DNA of 64,000 bases from CALXQW01 sp031553045 (GTDB lineage Bacteria > Verrucomicrobiota > Verrucomicrobiia > Opitutales > Intestinicryptomonadaceae), in assembly GCA_031553045.1 (NCBI GenBank), contig JAVBLZ010000001.1, forward strand, positions 248,001 through 312,000, written 5' to 3'. Below, one piece after another: positions 40,736 to 50,487 of the stretch (within the stretch, counting starts at the first letter, position 1; the number at the start of each line of letters is the position of its first letter). A program made the translations under genes and the position numbers. The notes beneath the pieces were generated by a model. That model saw only the letters and a list, made by a program, of their open reading frames with translations, was not told the DNA's origin and did not search any database.

Positions 40736-43700
40736 TTACTTCTTAGATTTTGAGGATTTTGAACTCCTTGTAAGGCTTTCAAAAAGATTCTCAACTTTTT
40801 CTATGGTGATTGGTTTGATTAAAACACCGTGGAAGTTTTTCATGTCAAAATTCTGCTTAGCCTCGGCATCTGCGGTAACAGCGACTATGGGAACTTGCGG
40901 CATGATTTCATGAATCATTTTTGCAAATTCTTCGCCGTTCATTTCAGGCATCCACATATCTGTCATGATAAGGTCTGGACGCTCTCCATTTTTGGCAAGT
41001 TCAAATGCCTCCGAAGTCATTGTCATATACTTGCTGTTGGCGTTGAATTTTTTGAGCATCATAGACAGAACTTTGCAATTAAGCTCCACATCGTCAACAA
41101 CCCAAATATTCATGCCCGCAACTGCGGACAGAGTTTTTTCTTCCAGCTTTTTGTCTTTAACCACCTTGTTGCGGCGGGTGAGGATTTTGGGGAATTGTAT
41201 TGTGAACGTACTGCCAATGCCAACCTCGCTCTCAAGCAAAATTTCTCCGCCAAGTTTTTCGACAAGCCTTGAAACTATCGCCAACCCAAGCCCAGTACCC
41301 TCAGAAGCAGAGCCAATCTTGTTCAACCTAGATTGCACAAACGGGTTAAATATCTGGTCAAAGTCATCCTTATGTATGCCCCTGCCCGAGTCTTTTACAA
41401 TTAAACGCACTATGGAAAATTCTTCTTCAAATGTGGATTCATCCTCATTTTTTACGACCTCAAGCGTTACAACCACGCCGCCTTTTGAAGTGAACTTGAT
41501 TGCGTTGCCCACCAAGTTTAACAACATCTGACGCAAGTTAGACTCACTATGGTAAATTTCCACCGAACTTTCCGGAAGCTTGAATTCCAAAGTCAAACCC
41601 TTCTTTTGCGCAAGAGCGTCGAATATGCGTTTCATATCCAAGAATAAAGTGTTTGTGTTTATCCACTCATACACGACGCTGAGCTTGTCGGCTTCAATCT
41701 TGGAGATTTCAAGCACGTCATTTATGATAGACAAAAGCGCACTGCCCGCCGTATTGATTGAGCGCACATTCTCCATGCAACTTTGTTCAGACTTTATTGT
41801 GTCGTCGAGAAGCAGAAGTTCACTCAGCCCCAATACCGCATTCAAAGGCGTACGGATTTCATGGCTCATAGTTGCAAGGAACATGCTCTTTGCCTTGTTT
41901 GAAGATTCTGCGGCAACCCTTGCGTTTTCAATCTCCTCACGCGCCTTGGTCTGTATTGTTGTGTCTATCAGAGTTTCAACGATATTCTTAATTTCGCCAT
42001 TTTCATCCAGAATAGGTATTGCGGTTGCAATAAATGTTTTATCAGGGAAACAGTCTTCACGCCTGTAAACCTGCTTTGTACGCAACACCTGCGCTATTGG
42101 ACAATGCCCCGGCCTTACAGGAGAGTTGCATATTGTAGTGCAACAGGGCCCCGACATAATTTCAGTCCTTGTCTTGCCCCAAAATTCCGCACTTGCATTA
42201 TTGATGTTAATCATATTGCCCTTGCCGTCAAAAAACTGCACAGGGATGTTGATGTTGTCTAAGATTATGGATTTTTCTTCCTCACTCTTTTTAAGCAACT
42301 CTATACTGTGGCGGCGTATCAAAGCCAAACCTATACTGTTTGACACAGTAATCATGAAAGCTTCTTCCTCAGATGTGAAAATCTTTTCTACATTAAACGC
42401 CTGAGATATTGCGCCCCAAAGTTCATTGCCATTCCATACGCCCGATATGATGATAGATTGAATATTCTTACCGCCGAATGCCAGTTTGTGCGCATGGTCT
42501 AAAACGGTGCTTGGAAAGTCTGAAAGCATTACGCATTTGCGCATTCTGAGAACTTCTATCCAGTCGCCTCTTGTTTTGAAAGAGCTGTAAATTTCGGAAT
42601 TTGGGTCTTCAACAGCGTGTTTGCTCCAAGTTCTGCTCAGCGCAATTTTCTTGCAGTTGTCTGAAAATTTAAACATACAGCAGGAATCTGCATCAACACT
42701 GTTGCCGAGTTTTTCAAGTACGCTTGCAACTATGCTGCTTAAATCACCCTCCGCCATAAGCATACCCAAGCATTCATTGAGGATGGTTTCCCTGTTTGCG
42801 TAGCTTTGTATTTCCGTCAAAAGCTTTGCCCTTGAAGCTTCTGCCTCATAAATTTGAGTGAGGTCAACAGCTATGCCAAGCAAGTATGGATGCCCCTCTC
42901 CAACATCCATAGACATTTTCCAAATTTTATTTATGACCCTCTTGCCAGATTTTGATTTCATGTACTCAATCCTCTCAATAGGTCTGTTTGAGAGCATTGC
43001 GGTTTCATCGGACATTCTGAAACTTTCAATATTATCTTTAAAGAAATCTATCTTGGTGTTGTCTGCGCCAATGACATTGTCGGCGGACATACCGGTTAAA
43101 TCTTCCATATATTTATTCCACAACACGTAAGAATAATTGTCCTGCGGATTTTTACAGAATATGCCTGCGGGCACATTTTCCAACACGCATTCAAAGAGCT
43201 TTGTTTTGCGGGTAAGCTCAAACTCCAACTTCTTGCGGCCGCCAATATCTATACATATGCAGAGTATGAGCTGCCTTGAATCTTCAGAGACAACGCCGAC
43301 TTTTGAAGTGTGAACATAATGCACCTCTCCATCCTTTGTGGGTATTGTTTCTTCGACAGTGAACATCTTGCCCGAACGTATCACGTCATAGTCAGCCGAT
43401 ACATACGAGTTTGCCGTATCCTTATCAAACACGTCATAGTCGTTCTTGCCTATAAGCTCAGCCTTAGACATACCCATCAGCTTGCAATAGTGATTGTTTA
43501 CCACTATATATTTGCCGCCGTTGGAATGGTCTTTGATGAATATTGCGCAAGGCAGATTGTCGAGCAATGTTTCAAGCAAACGTGCGCTATCCAAAGACTG
43601 TTTTTCAGTTGCAACAAGCTCTGTAATGTTTTGGCACACGCCGTAGTAAGTGTAGCTATCAGTCTCTGCAGATTTGTGCTTCACAACCGCTATGTTGAAA

Positions 43701-45844
43701 AATTGCCCAGAATAAATGGGAGAAGCCACCCTGAAATTTACGGAATCTATCTGACCATTGCGCAGACGGACCAAGTCTCTAGCATAGCGCCTAAAATCTT
43801 GGGTATTTAGCAAGTATTCCGGATTCATCGCCTTTGCGTCAACGCCTATGCCAAGAGAATTTGGAATGTCTATTGATATGGTTTTAAAATCGGAATCTAG
43901 CTGGAAGTAGCCAATCTTTGAGAAGTTGGCCAAAGTTTTCATGAGAATATTTGAAGACTTCACCACAAGCATCTGCTGGCGCTCCTCGGTGATGTCTCTT
44001 GCCACTATGACAGCGCCAACAATTTCACAAATATTGTCATGAATGGGCGATATTGAGATGGACACAGGTATGCGAACCCCGTTTTTAAATACAAACTGCG
44101 CATACTCAGACGCTTTAAGAGGTTTGTCTTTCCTGATAACGTCGATAATAGGCAGGCTCTTGTCGCCCAAACCCGAAAAGTTTTCAACAGAGAAAAAGTC
44201 TGAACAATATTTGTCTGTAATTTCTTGAGGCGTTTTGCCCAGCATCTGCAGGGCGCTGTCGCTGCACATGGTAAGTTTGCCGCTTGCGTCAACGGTAAAC
44301 ACACAGTCCGTAATTGCCTTAAGAGTGCCTTCTAAACGCGTGGTAAGTTCAGCCTCTTTTTGCATTGCCAAGTGAAGGTCGGTAACGTCTCTTGAAACCA
44401 ACAGCATGCACTCTTTATCAAAATATTCGCTGGGCAAATAAGAAAGCCTTGCTATGCGTTTTTTAGAGTCTTCATCTTCATATAAAACTTCACAAACGTT
44501 TCTGCTTTCAAAAATTTTCTCCGCATTTTCCTTGTATATCCTGCGGATTTCAAGAGGCATAGAGTCAATGTCGGCGGCAAAATTTTTGTAATCTCTTATA
44601 GAGTCCGTTTCTTTAGTTCTTGCAAACAAGACTTTGCCGCGCTTATCGACAACAACAACCTTCATTGGTATAGACTCAAACACGCCTTTTAAAAGCATGC
44701 TGCGCCTGCGCAAGTGAAATATTATTGTTAGAGACAAAAATAAAATCACCAAAGATGCAGCCCAAACAATCACATGATAAATGTTTAAACCAAACCAATC
44801 CTTCAAGCCATTTGCATATATTGTGTCTGAAGGAAGTTTGGATAAATCCGCCTTTAGCGCCTTAAGTTCCAAATAATTTACCTTGTGGAAAACTCTTTGA
44901 TGTTCAAAGGGGATTTCATTCAAAGGCATATTTGTGGGCGCCAATACTATGGCAAGCTCCGCAATTTGTTTTGCATAATCTTCGGCAATCACCATTGCCC
45001 CGCCAAACACAACGCCGCTTTGAAACGCAAAGTCGTCAGTTGAAAATAAAGGTATTTTGCCTATCTGAGAAATCACCGCCAAAGACTCACCCCGTTTTGC
45101 GTGGTCAATTCTTCTTGAAAATTCAGGCATTCCAAGCAATATTATGGAGTCGTTTTTATTTTCCCGAATCACCTGCAATATATTCATGATAGGCGTTTTG
45201 TGGGAATCTAAAAACACAACTTGTTTTGACGACATCTCCTGAATTTTGCCCAGTTTTGATTTCAACAATTCTTGATACGTTCCATCAATGTCGCCGTAAG
45301 TTATCACAAAAATTTTTGACACAGACGGAAAGCAGTCCATAGCAATTTTTGCCGTCTCAATAAAATTCTTTTTTTCTATTATGCCTGTTACGTTTGGCAA
45401 AGACACCAAAGATGCAACATCTTGCTGCATCACAGAAGACGCCAGTATGCGGGGCGCATAACCCAAAGATTCCGCAGATGCGGAAAGCATTTTTGCAATT
45501 TTATCGTTACCCGCAATAATAAGGTCGCACTTACCAAATTTATTTAGCTTCTCTATAACATCGCTGCGCTGTTCCGATGTTTCAACATCAACACTGAAAA
45601 CCTGACAACTGTTTGCCCCAAAATGGGCGGAAATTTCTTCAGAAGCCTTGCTTAAGACCCTGTCATACCAAACACTGCCTTCGTTATACGGGCACAAAAT
45701 GGCAACCTTAACCTTGCCTACTTCTTTAATATCGGCGTGTATTGAGCCAAAATATATACATACGCCAAATAGTAAAAAGCAAGATACAATCAGCTTGAAA
45801 CGTTTTCTGGCAAAAAATTTAATTCTTGAAATTAGCCTAAACAT
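40736..45844 (-). CDS. Hybrid sensor histidine kinase with ABC-type binding domain, multiple PAS and GAF
   Basis: 1702-aa membrane sensor. Residues 17-37 are a membrane segment or signal; 44-335 form a periplasmic ABC_sub_bind-like sensor domain; a second span lies at about 357-377. At least five PAS domains follow (about 385-490, 500-630, 650-755, 765-885, 890-1010), a GAF-like domain (about 1035-1190) and another PAS with cysteines (about 1200-1310). The kinase core has H1328 in SHEIRTP, N-box NLVGNAIKF, DSGRG and GTGLGLA; the C-terminal receiver has Asp1629 (IMTDMWMP) and Lys1677. No DNA-binding output, so a separate response regulator is expected. It lies directly upstream of GH9, so a role in sensing a glycan or related solute is plausible. 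Confidence 0.9.
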   Translation of the reverse strand: MFRLISRIKFFARKRFKLIVSCFLLFGVCIYFGSIHADIKEVGKVKVAILCPYNEGSVWYDRVLSKASEEISAHFGANSCQVFSVDVETSEQRSDVIEKLNKFGKCDLIIAGNDKIAKMLSASAESLGYAPRILASSVMQQDVASLVSLPNVTGIIEKKNFIETAKIAMDCFPSVSKIFVITYGDIDGTYQELLKSKLGKIQEMSSKQVVFLDSHKTPIMNILQVIRENKNDSIILLGMPEFSRRIDHAKRGESLAVISQIGKIPLFSTDDFAFQSGVVFGGAMVIAEDYAKQIAELAIVLAPTNMPLNEIPFEHQRVFHKVNYLELKALKADLSKLPSDTIYANGLKDWFGLNIYHVIVWAASLVILFLSLTIIFHLRRRSMLLKGVFESIPMKVVVVDKRGKVLFARTKETDSIRDYKNFAADIDSMPLEIRRIYKENAEKIFESRNVCEVLYEDEDSKKRIARLSYLPSEYFDKECMLLVSRDVTDLHLAMQKEAELTTRLEGTLKAITDCVFTVDASGKLTMCSDSALQMLGKTPQEITDKYCSDFFSVENFSGLGDKSLPIIDVIRKDKPLKASEYAQFVFKNGVRIPVSISISPIHDNICEIVGAVIVARDITEERQQMLVVKSSNILMKTLANFSKIGYFQLDSDFKTISIDIPNSLGIGVDAKAMNPEYLLNTQDFRRYARDLVRLRNGQIDSVNFRVASPIYSGQFFNIAVVKHKSAETDSYTYYGVCQNITELVATEKQSLDSARLLETLLDNLPCAIFIKDHSNGGKYIVVNNHYCKLMGMSKAELIGKNDYDVFDKDTANSYVSADYDVIRSGKMFTVEETIPTKDGEVHYVHTSKVGVVSEDSRQLILCICIDIGGRKKLEFELTRKTKLFECVLENVPAGIFCKNPQDNYSYVLWNKYMEDLTGMSADNVIGADNTKIDFFKDNIESFRMSDETAMLSNRPIERIEYMKSKSGKRVINKIWKMSMDVGEGHPYLLGIAVDLTQIYEAEASRAKLLTEIQSYANRETILNECLGMLMAEGDLSSIVASVLEKLGNSVDADSCCMFKFSDNCKKIALSRTWSKHAVEDPNSEIYSSFKTRGDWIEVLRMRKCVMLSDFPSTVLDHAHKLAFGGKNIQSIIISGVWNGNELWGAISQAFNVEKIFTSEEEAFMITVSNSIGLALIRRHSIELLKKSEEEKSIILDNINIPVQFFDGKGNMININNASAEFWGKTRTEIMSGPCCTTICNSPVRPGHCPIAQVLRTKQVYRREDCFPDKTFIATAIPILDENGEIKNIVETLIDTTIQTKAREEIENARVAAESSNKAKSMFLATMSHEIRTPLNAVLGLSELLLLDDTIKSEQSCMENVRSINTAGSALLSIINDVLEISKIEADKLSVVYEWINTNTLFLDMKRIFDALAQKKGLTLEFKLPESSVEIYHSESNLRQMLLNLVGNAIKFTSKGGVVVTLEVVKNEDESTFEEEFSIVRLIVKDSGRGIHKDDFDQIFNPFVQSRLNKIGSASEGTGLGLAIVSRLVEKLGGEILLESEVGIGSTFTIQFPKILTRRNKVVKDKKLEEKTLSAVAGMNIWVVDDVELNCKVLSMMLKKFNANSKYMTMTSEAFELAKNGERPDLIMTDMWMPEMNGEEFAKMIHEIMPQVPIVAVTADAEAKQNFDMKNFHGVLIKPITIEKVENLFESLTRSSKSSKSKK

Positions 45845-46037
45845 AAAAGTTATAAGAACTTAAAAAAAATAATAATAAAAATATCTGGGCAAAATGTTAT
45901 CTTTGCCTTTATTTTCCGCAAGCATAATCACACAATTAAGGTAAAATAATGCCCAAAATTTATTGAAATGTTATTCGCCCGCAGACCTTGTAAAACACTA
46001 AAAAAAATTTGAATGGGAAAATACGGGTGAGCCGGAT

Positions 46038-47036
46038 TTACTTTTTAATTTTCAACATTCTGAAAAATTTAAACCACGGAAAAACCCTGCAACGCACACC
46101 AAGCTTATGGGGAAATTTCATCGCCATTTTAAAATTGGATTCATCACCCTCTTTTGTGGAGTCAAAAATCGTCCTCACCAAAGTGCTATAATTTGCGATT
46201 TGCCCCTTCAAGACTTCTATTGTGGCAAGCCTTACGTCTTCATGATTGAAATTTTCATCTATCATGCCTCTTACCGCCTTTGCAACATCATCCGCCGTCG
46301 GCTCGTCGCTTTGAATTATATGCGTATATTTTTCAGAGACGGAAAATTGCCTACCGCCCAAAGATTTGGTTGAGACTATGGGCAAGCCAGAAAGCCCATA
46401 CTCCGCACAAGAAAACATAGCCCCTTCCGCCGCAGAAAGACAAAGCCCCACCTTTGCCATGTTCATATATTTATAGACAAAAATGCCCCTGACTTTGCGT
46501 ATCCAAGCGCAATTTTTGGGTCTGGAATCCAAAATATTTTTTGCATACTGCGCCTCATTTTCCTTGTAGTCCCCAATCATCAATAAACTGGGCACTTTCA
46601 TGGCAAGCTCATATCTTTTGAAAGGCGTTATTCTGGCAAGATATATTGCGTCAAACTTGCGCTCGCAATTTAAGACCTTGTATCTGGAAGGATGCAAAAA
46701 GGCGTTGTGGCTGCATATTGCGCCCTTCTGACCTATCTTGGCGTAATTATCCAACTCCGTCTGAGAGCTGCACAAAAAATAAATGTTTATATCAGAAAAT
46801 TCTTTTTTGATTTTTTCTATATTTTCCTGCGCATAGCGCATACGCTCCTGAGTTTCATACTCAAAGCCGAACTGAAAAAGCACATGTATGCTTTTGTGTT
46901 TTGCGGCGTTTTGCGCAAACCAAATTTTAAAGCCCTCAATGCGCCTGATAAAGTCCTCAAAAAAACAGACAAAAATAAACGGTTTCCGAGAGATTATTGT
47001 CGCCGGCAGATAATCATAAAAAGTTAAGAATTTCAT
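46038..47036 (-). CDS. GT4-like glycosyltransferase
   Basis: 332-aa protein with a GT-B-like C-terminal half: ARITPFKRYELAMKVPSLLMIG starts the second Rossmann lobe and CLSAAEGAMFSCAEYGLSGLPIVS contains the E-x7-E-like nucleotide-sugar motif. No signal peptide; cytoplasmic face. Starts inside the stop of the polysaccharide pyruvyltransferase gene (ATGA), so both act in the same polysaccharide pathway. Donor and acceptor unknown. Confidence 0.78.
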   Translation of the reverse strand: MKFLTFYDYLPATIISRKPFIFVCFFEDFIRRIEGFKIWFAQNAAKHKSIHVLFQFGFEYETQERMRYAQENIEKIKKEFSDINIYFLCSSQTELDNYAKIGQKGAICSHNAFLHPSRYKVLNCERKFDAIYLARITPFKRYELAMKVPSLLMIGDYKENEAQYAKNILDSRPKNCAWIRKVRGIFVYKYMNMAKVGLCLSAAEGAMFSCAEYGLSGLPIVSTKSLGGRQFSVSEKYTHIIQSDEPTADDVAKAVRGMIDENFNHEDVRLATIEVLKGQIANYSTLVRTIFDSTKEGDESNFKMAMKFPHKLGVRCRVFPWFKFFRMLKIKK

Positions 47037-48250
47037 TTCTTCGCAGTTAAAGTTTCCCTTAAAAGCCTTTCCGCATTTTGCATATCCAGTTTTAGCCGAG
47101 CATAGACAGAATCTCTCTTTTGCTTGAATTCATCAGGGTTTGAAATCAGACCCTCAATCTGCCCTTTCATCAAAGAAAAATCGCAATTATCTACAGACCC
47201 AGAAGCCTTCAGCCCAAATTTTGCCAGAAAATTGTCAACTTTAGAACCCCTTGAAATACCTATTATTGGGGTGCGCACATTTGCCGAAAGTATAAGCAAA
47301 TGCAACCTGCTGGAAAGCACCGCCGAACAGTGCGAGGCAAGCGCAATAACATGCTCCGGCTCCAGACAATTTTCCACCAAATATGTCTTAGATTTATTTT
47401 TAAACGCCGCAGACATTTTTTTCATTAGCAAAGAATCCGTAACCGGATTCATAGGTATAAAAAACATTCTGCGTTTTGGAGATTCCAAAAGAGAATCCAA
47501 AGCGTTTGCCAGAGCCGACATATCTGAAACTTCACGCTGTGCGGAAATGCAAACGCCGATTTTTTCAAGACCTTCATCCAAAAGCCAAGCCCTTGCTTCT
47601 TCAGGCATCTGGGGTAAATCAGAATCTGAAGGCTCATCCAAAATTGTTGCGGAATCAACCCCAACGTGGGTCTCAACGCCTTCAGGGCATTTTTTAAAAG
47701 CCTCCAAACTTTGAGCGTCGCGCAGTATAACCAAATCGCACTTTTTTAGGACGCCTGTAAGGCGGTTACGGACGGCGTTTACCAAATAATTTTCAGCAAG
47801 CTCAGTAAAATCCAAAAGCCCCAACGATATTTTAGTGAGCAACTTGCAAAGCCTGAGTTTTTTACCCGCAAGTTTAAAAAATGCCGGATTAAATTTGGAA
47901 TCCATCCCAACGCCAAATAAGACGGTTTTTATACCCCGCTTTTGCGCCAAAGAAAGAATGTCTAGCGCCATATTGGGATAGTCTGAAAGCCCTGTTGCGC
48001 CAGACCAAATGAATACATCCGCATTTATAAAGGCATCTTCTTTTTCAAGTAAAGATATGTCCTTTTTAAAACCGTACAAACCCACAGTTTCTACGCCCAA
48101 AAGCTTTGCGGTAGCCTCAGGTGTAGCCGTGCTTACGCAAATTTGTGCATCGACAAAATTCCTGCGGATAATCTTGACGATAGACGCCAAAATAGCCTCA
48201 TCCCCAATATTATCACACCCGAATGGAACGCAGCCGAGAAAAAAACGCAT
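47033..48250 (-). CDS. Polysaccharide pyruvyl transferase family protein (CsaB/WcaK-like)
   Basis: 405-aa protein of family PF04230: N-terminal GCVPFGCDNIGDEAILASIV, middle WSGATGLSDYPNMA, and the C-terminal SSRLHLLILSANVRTPIIGISRGSKVDNFL block with the expected Arg/His. Such enzymes add pyruvyl ketals to exopolysaccharide or cell-wall sugars using PEP. It lies 3 bases after a STAS gene and overlaps a glycosyltransferase, so its expression is tied to the partner-switch protein. Confidence 0.85.
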   Translation of the reverse strand: MRFFLGCVPFGCDNIGDEAILASIVKIIRRNFVDAQICVSTATPEATAKLLGVETVGLYGFKKDISLLEKEDAFINADVFIWSGATGLSDYPNMALDILSLAQKRGIKTVLFGVGMDSKFNPAFFKLAGKKLRLCKLLTKISLGLLDFTELAENYLVNAVRNRLTGVLKKCDLVILRDAQSLEAFKKCPEGVETHVGVDSATILDEPSDSDLPQMPEEARAWLLDEGLEKIGVCISAQREVSDMSALANALDSLLESPKRRMFFIPMNPVTDSLLMKKMSAAFKNKSKTYLVENCLEPEHVIALASHCSAVLSSRLHLLILSANVRTPIIGISRGSKVDNFLAKFGLKASGSVDNCDFSLMKGQIEGLISNPDEFKQKRDSVYARLKLDMQNAERLLRETLTAKK

Positions 48251-48253
48251 AGA

Positions 48254-48586
48254 TTACTTGATAGATCTCAAAGCAATTTCTACAGTCTCGTAGATTTCAA
48301 AAATCTTGTACGCCCTTGTGATTTCAAAAACAAGCTTTGGTTTTGTCTGCAATGCGGCAAGAACCAACTTACCGCCTTTTGAAGTATAGTCTTTATAAAA
48401 ACGGACTATAGTACCCAAGCCGGTAGAATCTATATATTCCATTTTAGAGCAATCAAAGATAATCTTTTTAGTCCTTGCTGCAATGTTATCCATCTCTGTT
48501 TTAAAGGGAGCTTCCGTACCCACAGTAAAGCGACCTTCAATTAGGGCTATGATAATTCCGTCTTGTTCGTTTGATGTAATTTGCAT
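48254..48586 (-). CDS. STAS-domain anti-sigma factor antagonist (SpoIIAA/RsbV-like)
   Basis: 110-aa single STAS domain. The phosphorylation site motif is intact: YIDSTGLGTIV with Ser54. In the SpoIIAA/RsbV family a HATPase kinase phosphorylates this Ser and a PP2C phosphatase reverses it. The divergent gene (142 bases away) codes for both such activities. It leads an operon with the pyruvyltransferase and glycosyltransferase genes, so polysaccharide production may be its regulated output. Confidence 0.9.
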   Translation of the reverse strand: MQITSNEQDGIIIALIEGRFTVGTEAPFKTEMDNIAARTKKIIFDCSKMEYIDSTGLGTIVRFYKDYTSKGGKLVLAALQTKPKLVFEITRAYKIFEIYETVEIALRSIK

Positions 48587-48728
48587 TGTACTTAAATTTA
48601 TTATTAAAACTTTCGGGAAATATTGCCGATTTATTTTAGCTTAGGCAATCATTTTTATTAAAAAAATATAAATGTATGTTTGACTTATGATTTTTACCGA
48701 AGAAAATAACCTATAGTTTTTTATAACT

Positions 48729-50333
48729 ATGAGCGAACCTATTAAAGTTTTGGCAGTAGATGACGAAGATTATATGCTTAAGATTCTCAAGGCCTGCCTG
48801 CCATCCCCAACATTCACACTGACAACATGTTCAGACGCAATGGCGGCAATGTCCGTATTCAGAGGCGGCCAATTTGACATCATAATGTTGGACGTTGTCA
48901 TGCCTGGCATCAACGGGTTTGAGCTTCATACGCTAATAAGAAACGTAAATACGGAAGTGCCTATAATAATGCTCACCGCAAAGATTGACGACATCAATAG
49001 AACGATGCTCAACAAAATCTCCAGCGATAAAAACACCTATTATCAGAGCAAATCTTTCAAGAAGGATGAACTTACCAGCAGAATAATCACTTTGGTTTCT
49101 GAGCAACAAGTAGCCACAGAAAGAAAAAATTATTTTGAAGAGATGGAGCGAGACATAGCCCTCGCCGGCGACGTTCAACGCACAATGTTCCCTCATTGGG
49201 ACACGCAATATTCTGACTTGCGCTCTTGTTTTTATTACAGGCCCTACATGAAAATTACCGGAGACTTGTACACAATCACCAGAATAAATGATGGTTTGTA
49301 CCTCTCTGTAATAGGCGATATTTCGGGTCATGGCATACAAGCGGCGCTTTGTATGTCGGCGATGGAGTTTGCAATTTCAAAATACATACACACCACTTCC
49401 AGTGCCGATCTTTCCCCACACGGGCTTTTAAATTATCTGCAATCTTTCATGAGCGGCATAGTTTCTGAAAGGTATATGACAGCCATTGTTTCTATTATAG
49501 ACTTAAAGGCAAACACCATAACCTTCCAAAATGCTGGTCATCCGGACTTTGTTATGTTTACGCCATCCAAAGGCGGCATTATAGACGCAAATCCTGAAAA
49601 AATAGGCTCTTTGCCGATAAGTATAATAAACAACCACGTCTATTTGCCAGACCAAACTTTGACAATAGACTTTCCTGAAGACGCAATCATATTTGTCTAT
49701 ACGGACGGTTTGACAGACTTGCAAAACAGTCTCGGTGAAACTTATGATATAAACCCTTTTGACGATTTTTTGAGCGCATTTTCCAAAGACGGCCTCACCG
49801 CCGCTTTAGACTATAAAATTATGGACGCCATGTTCAAAATAGGCTTCGATAAAATTAAAGACGACATCGCCATTGCTTCAATATCAAGATACAATCCCCG
49901 CACAAAGATTTTTGATTTTACCTTAAAGCCCACAATAGCCGATGTTGACGCTTTCGCCCTTAAAGTCTGCAATCTGACAACAGAAATGACGGGTCGGGAA
50001 ACGCTCGGCGCAAAGGTTGAAATTTTGCTTTCGGAATTTTTGAACAATGTTGTTGTGCATGGGTTGGACAATAAAAACGCCCAGCGCCCCATCATATCCG
50101 CACACATAGAATATACCAATGAGGAGGTAACGCTTGCCTTCTATGACAAGGGCAAGCGCTGGGATATGCAGACAAATTCCACCGACGACAATATTTCTGA
50201 TATTCTCAACTACACAAGGGCAACGTCCGGCAGGGGTTTGGCGCTAATCAAAAAAATCACTTCAACCATACGCCGCACACGCTATGCCGAAGAACTCAAT
50301 GAAACAATCTTTGTTGTAAAAAATGAAGACTGA
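48729..50333 (+). CDS. Response regulator with PP2C (SpoIIE/RsbU) phosphatase and HATPase domains
   Basis: 534-aa cytoplasmic three-domain regulator. Receiver 1-125 with acidic Asp11/Asp12 and phospho-acceptor Asp55 (IIMLDVVMPG); residues 128-150 form a linker helix; PP2C domain about 150-385 with the metal-binding TGDLYTITR (Asp179) and GDISGHG (196-202). The C-terminal HATPase_c_2/RsbW-like domain (about 405-530) has SEFLNNVVVHG (435-445) and SGRGLALI (500-507). It is thus a phosphatase and a potential STAS kinase in one chain. A candidate promoter is TTGACT followed 16 bases on by GAAAAT. Ends at a strong terminator. Confidence 0.9.
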   Translation: MSEPIKVLAVDDEDYMLKILKACLPSPTFTLTTCSDAMAAMSVFRGGQFDIIMLDVVMPGINGFELHTLIRNVNTEVPIIMLTAKIDDINRTMLNKISSDKNTYYQSKSFKKDELTSRIITLVSEQQVATERKNYFEEMERDIALAGDVQRTMFPHWDTQYSDLRSCFYYRPYMKITGDLYTITRINDGLYLSVIGDISGHGIQAALCMSAMEFAISKYIHTTSSADLSPHGLLNYLQSFMSGIVSERYMTAIVSIIDLKANTITFQNAGHPDFVMFTPSKGGIIDANPEKIGSLPISIINNHVYLPDQTLTIDFPEDAIIFVYTDGLTDLQNSLGETYDINPFDDFLSAFSKDGLTAALDYKIMDAMFKIGFDKIKDDIAIASISRYNPRTKIFDFTLKPTIADVDAFALKVCNLTTEMTGRETLGAKVEILLSEFLNNVVVHGLDNKNAQRPIISAHIEYTNEEVTLAFYDKGKRWDMQTNSTDDNISDILNYTRATSGRGLALIKKITSTIRRTRYAEELNETIFVVKNED

Positions 50334-50356
50334 TTTGTTGTAAAAAAATTATAAAA

Positions 50357-50407
50357 AAAAAGACAAAGTTTTCTGAAAAATTCTTTGTCTTTTTTTTGCG
50401 CTAAAGT
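50357..50407 (+). terminator. Rho-independent terminator
   Basis: Stem AAAAGACAAAG (50358-50368) with CTTTGTCTTTT (50393-50403) and a long T run, just after the receiver-phosphatase gene. Confidence 0.9.
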
Positions 50408-50429
50408 TTTGTGGAGCAAACTTTCCGAG

Positions 50430-50466
50430 CAACAAAAAAAGGTCTTACCAATGGGTAAAACCTTTT
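50430..50466 (-). terminator. Rho-independent terminator
   Basis: Stem AAAGGTCTTACC (50438-50449) with GGTAAAACCTTT (50454-50465), one G-U pair, with an adjacent T run on the minus strand. It ends the PEP-CTERM gene 22 bases past its stop. Confidence 0.88.
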
Positions 50467-50487
50467 ATAAATTTTAATGTAAACGCA

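Noticed and set aside
40829..44304. Plus- and minus-strand ORFs inside the hybrid kinase gene
   Set aside because: All lie in other frames of a gene with continuous PAS, kinase and receiver motifs.
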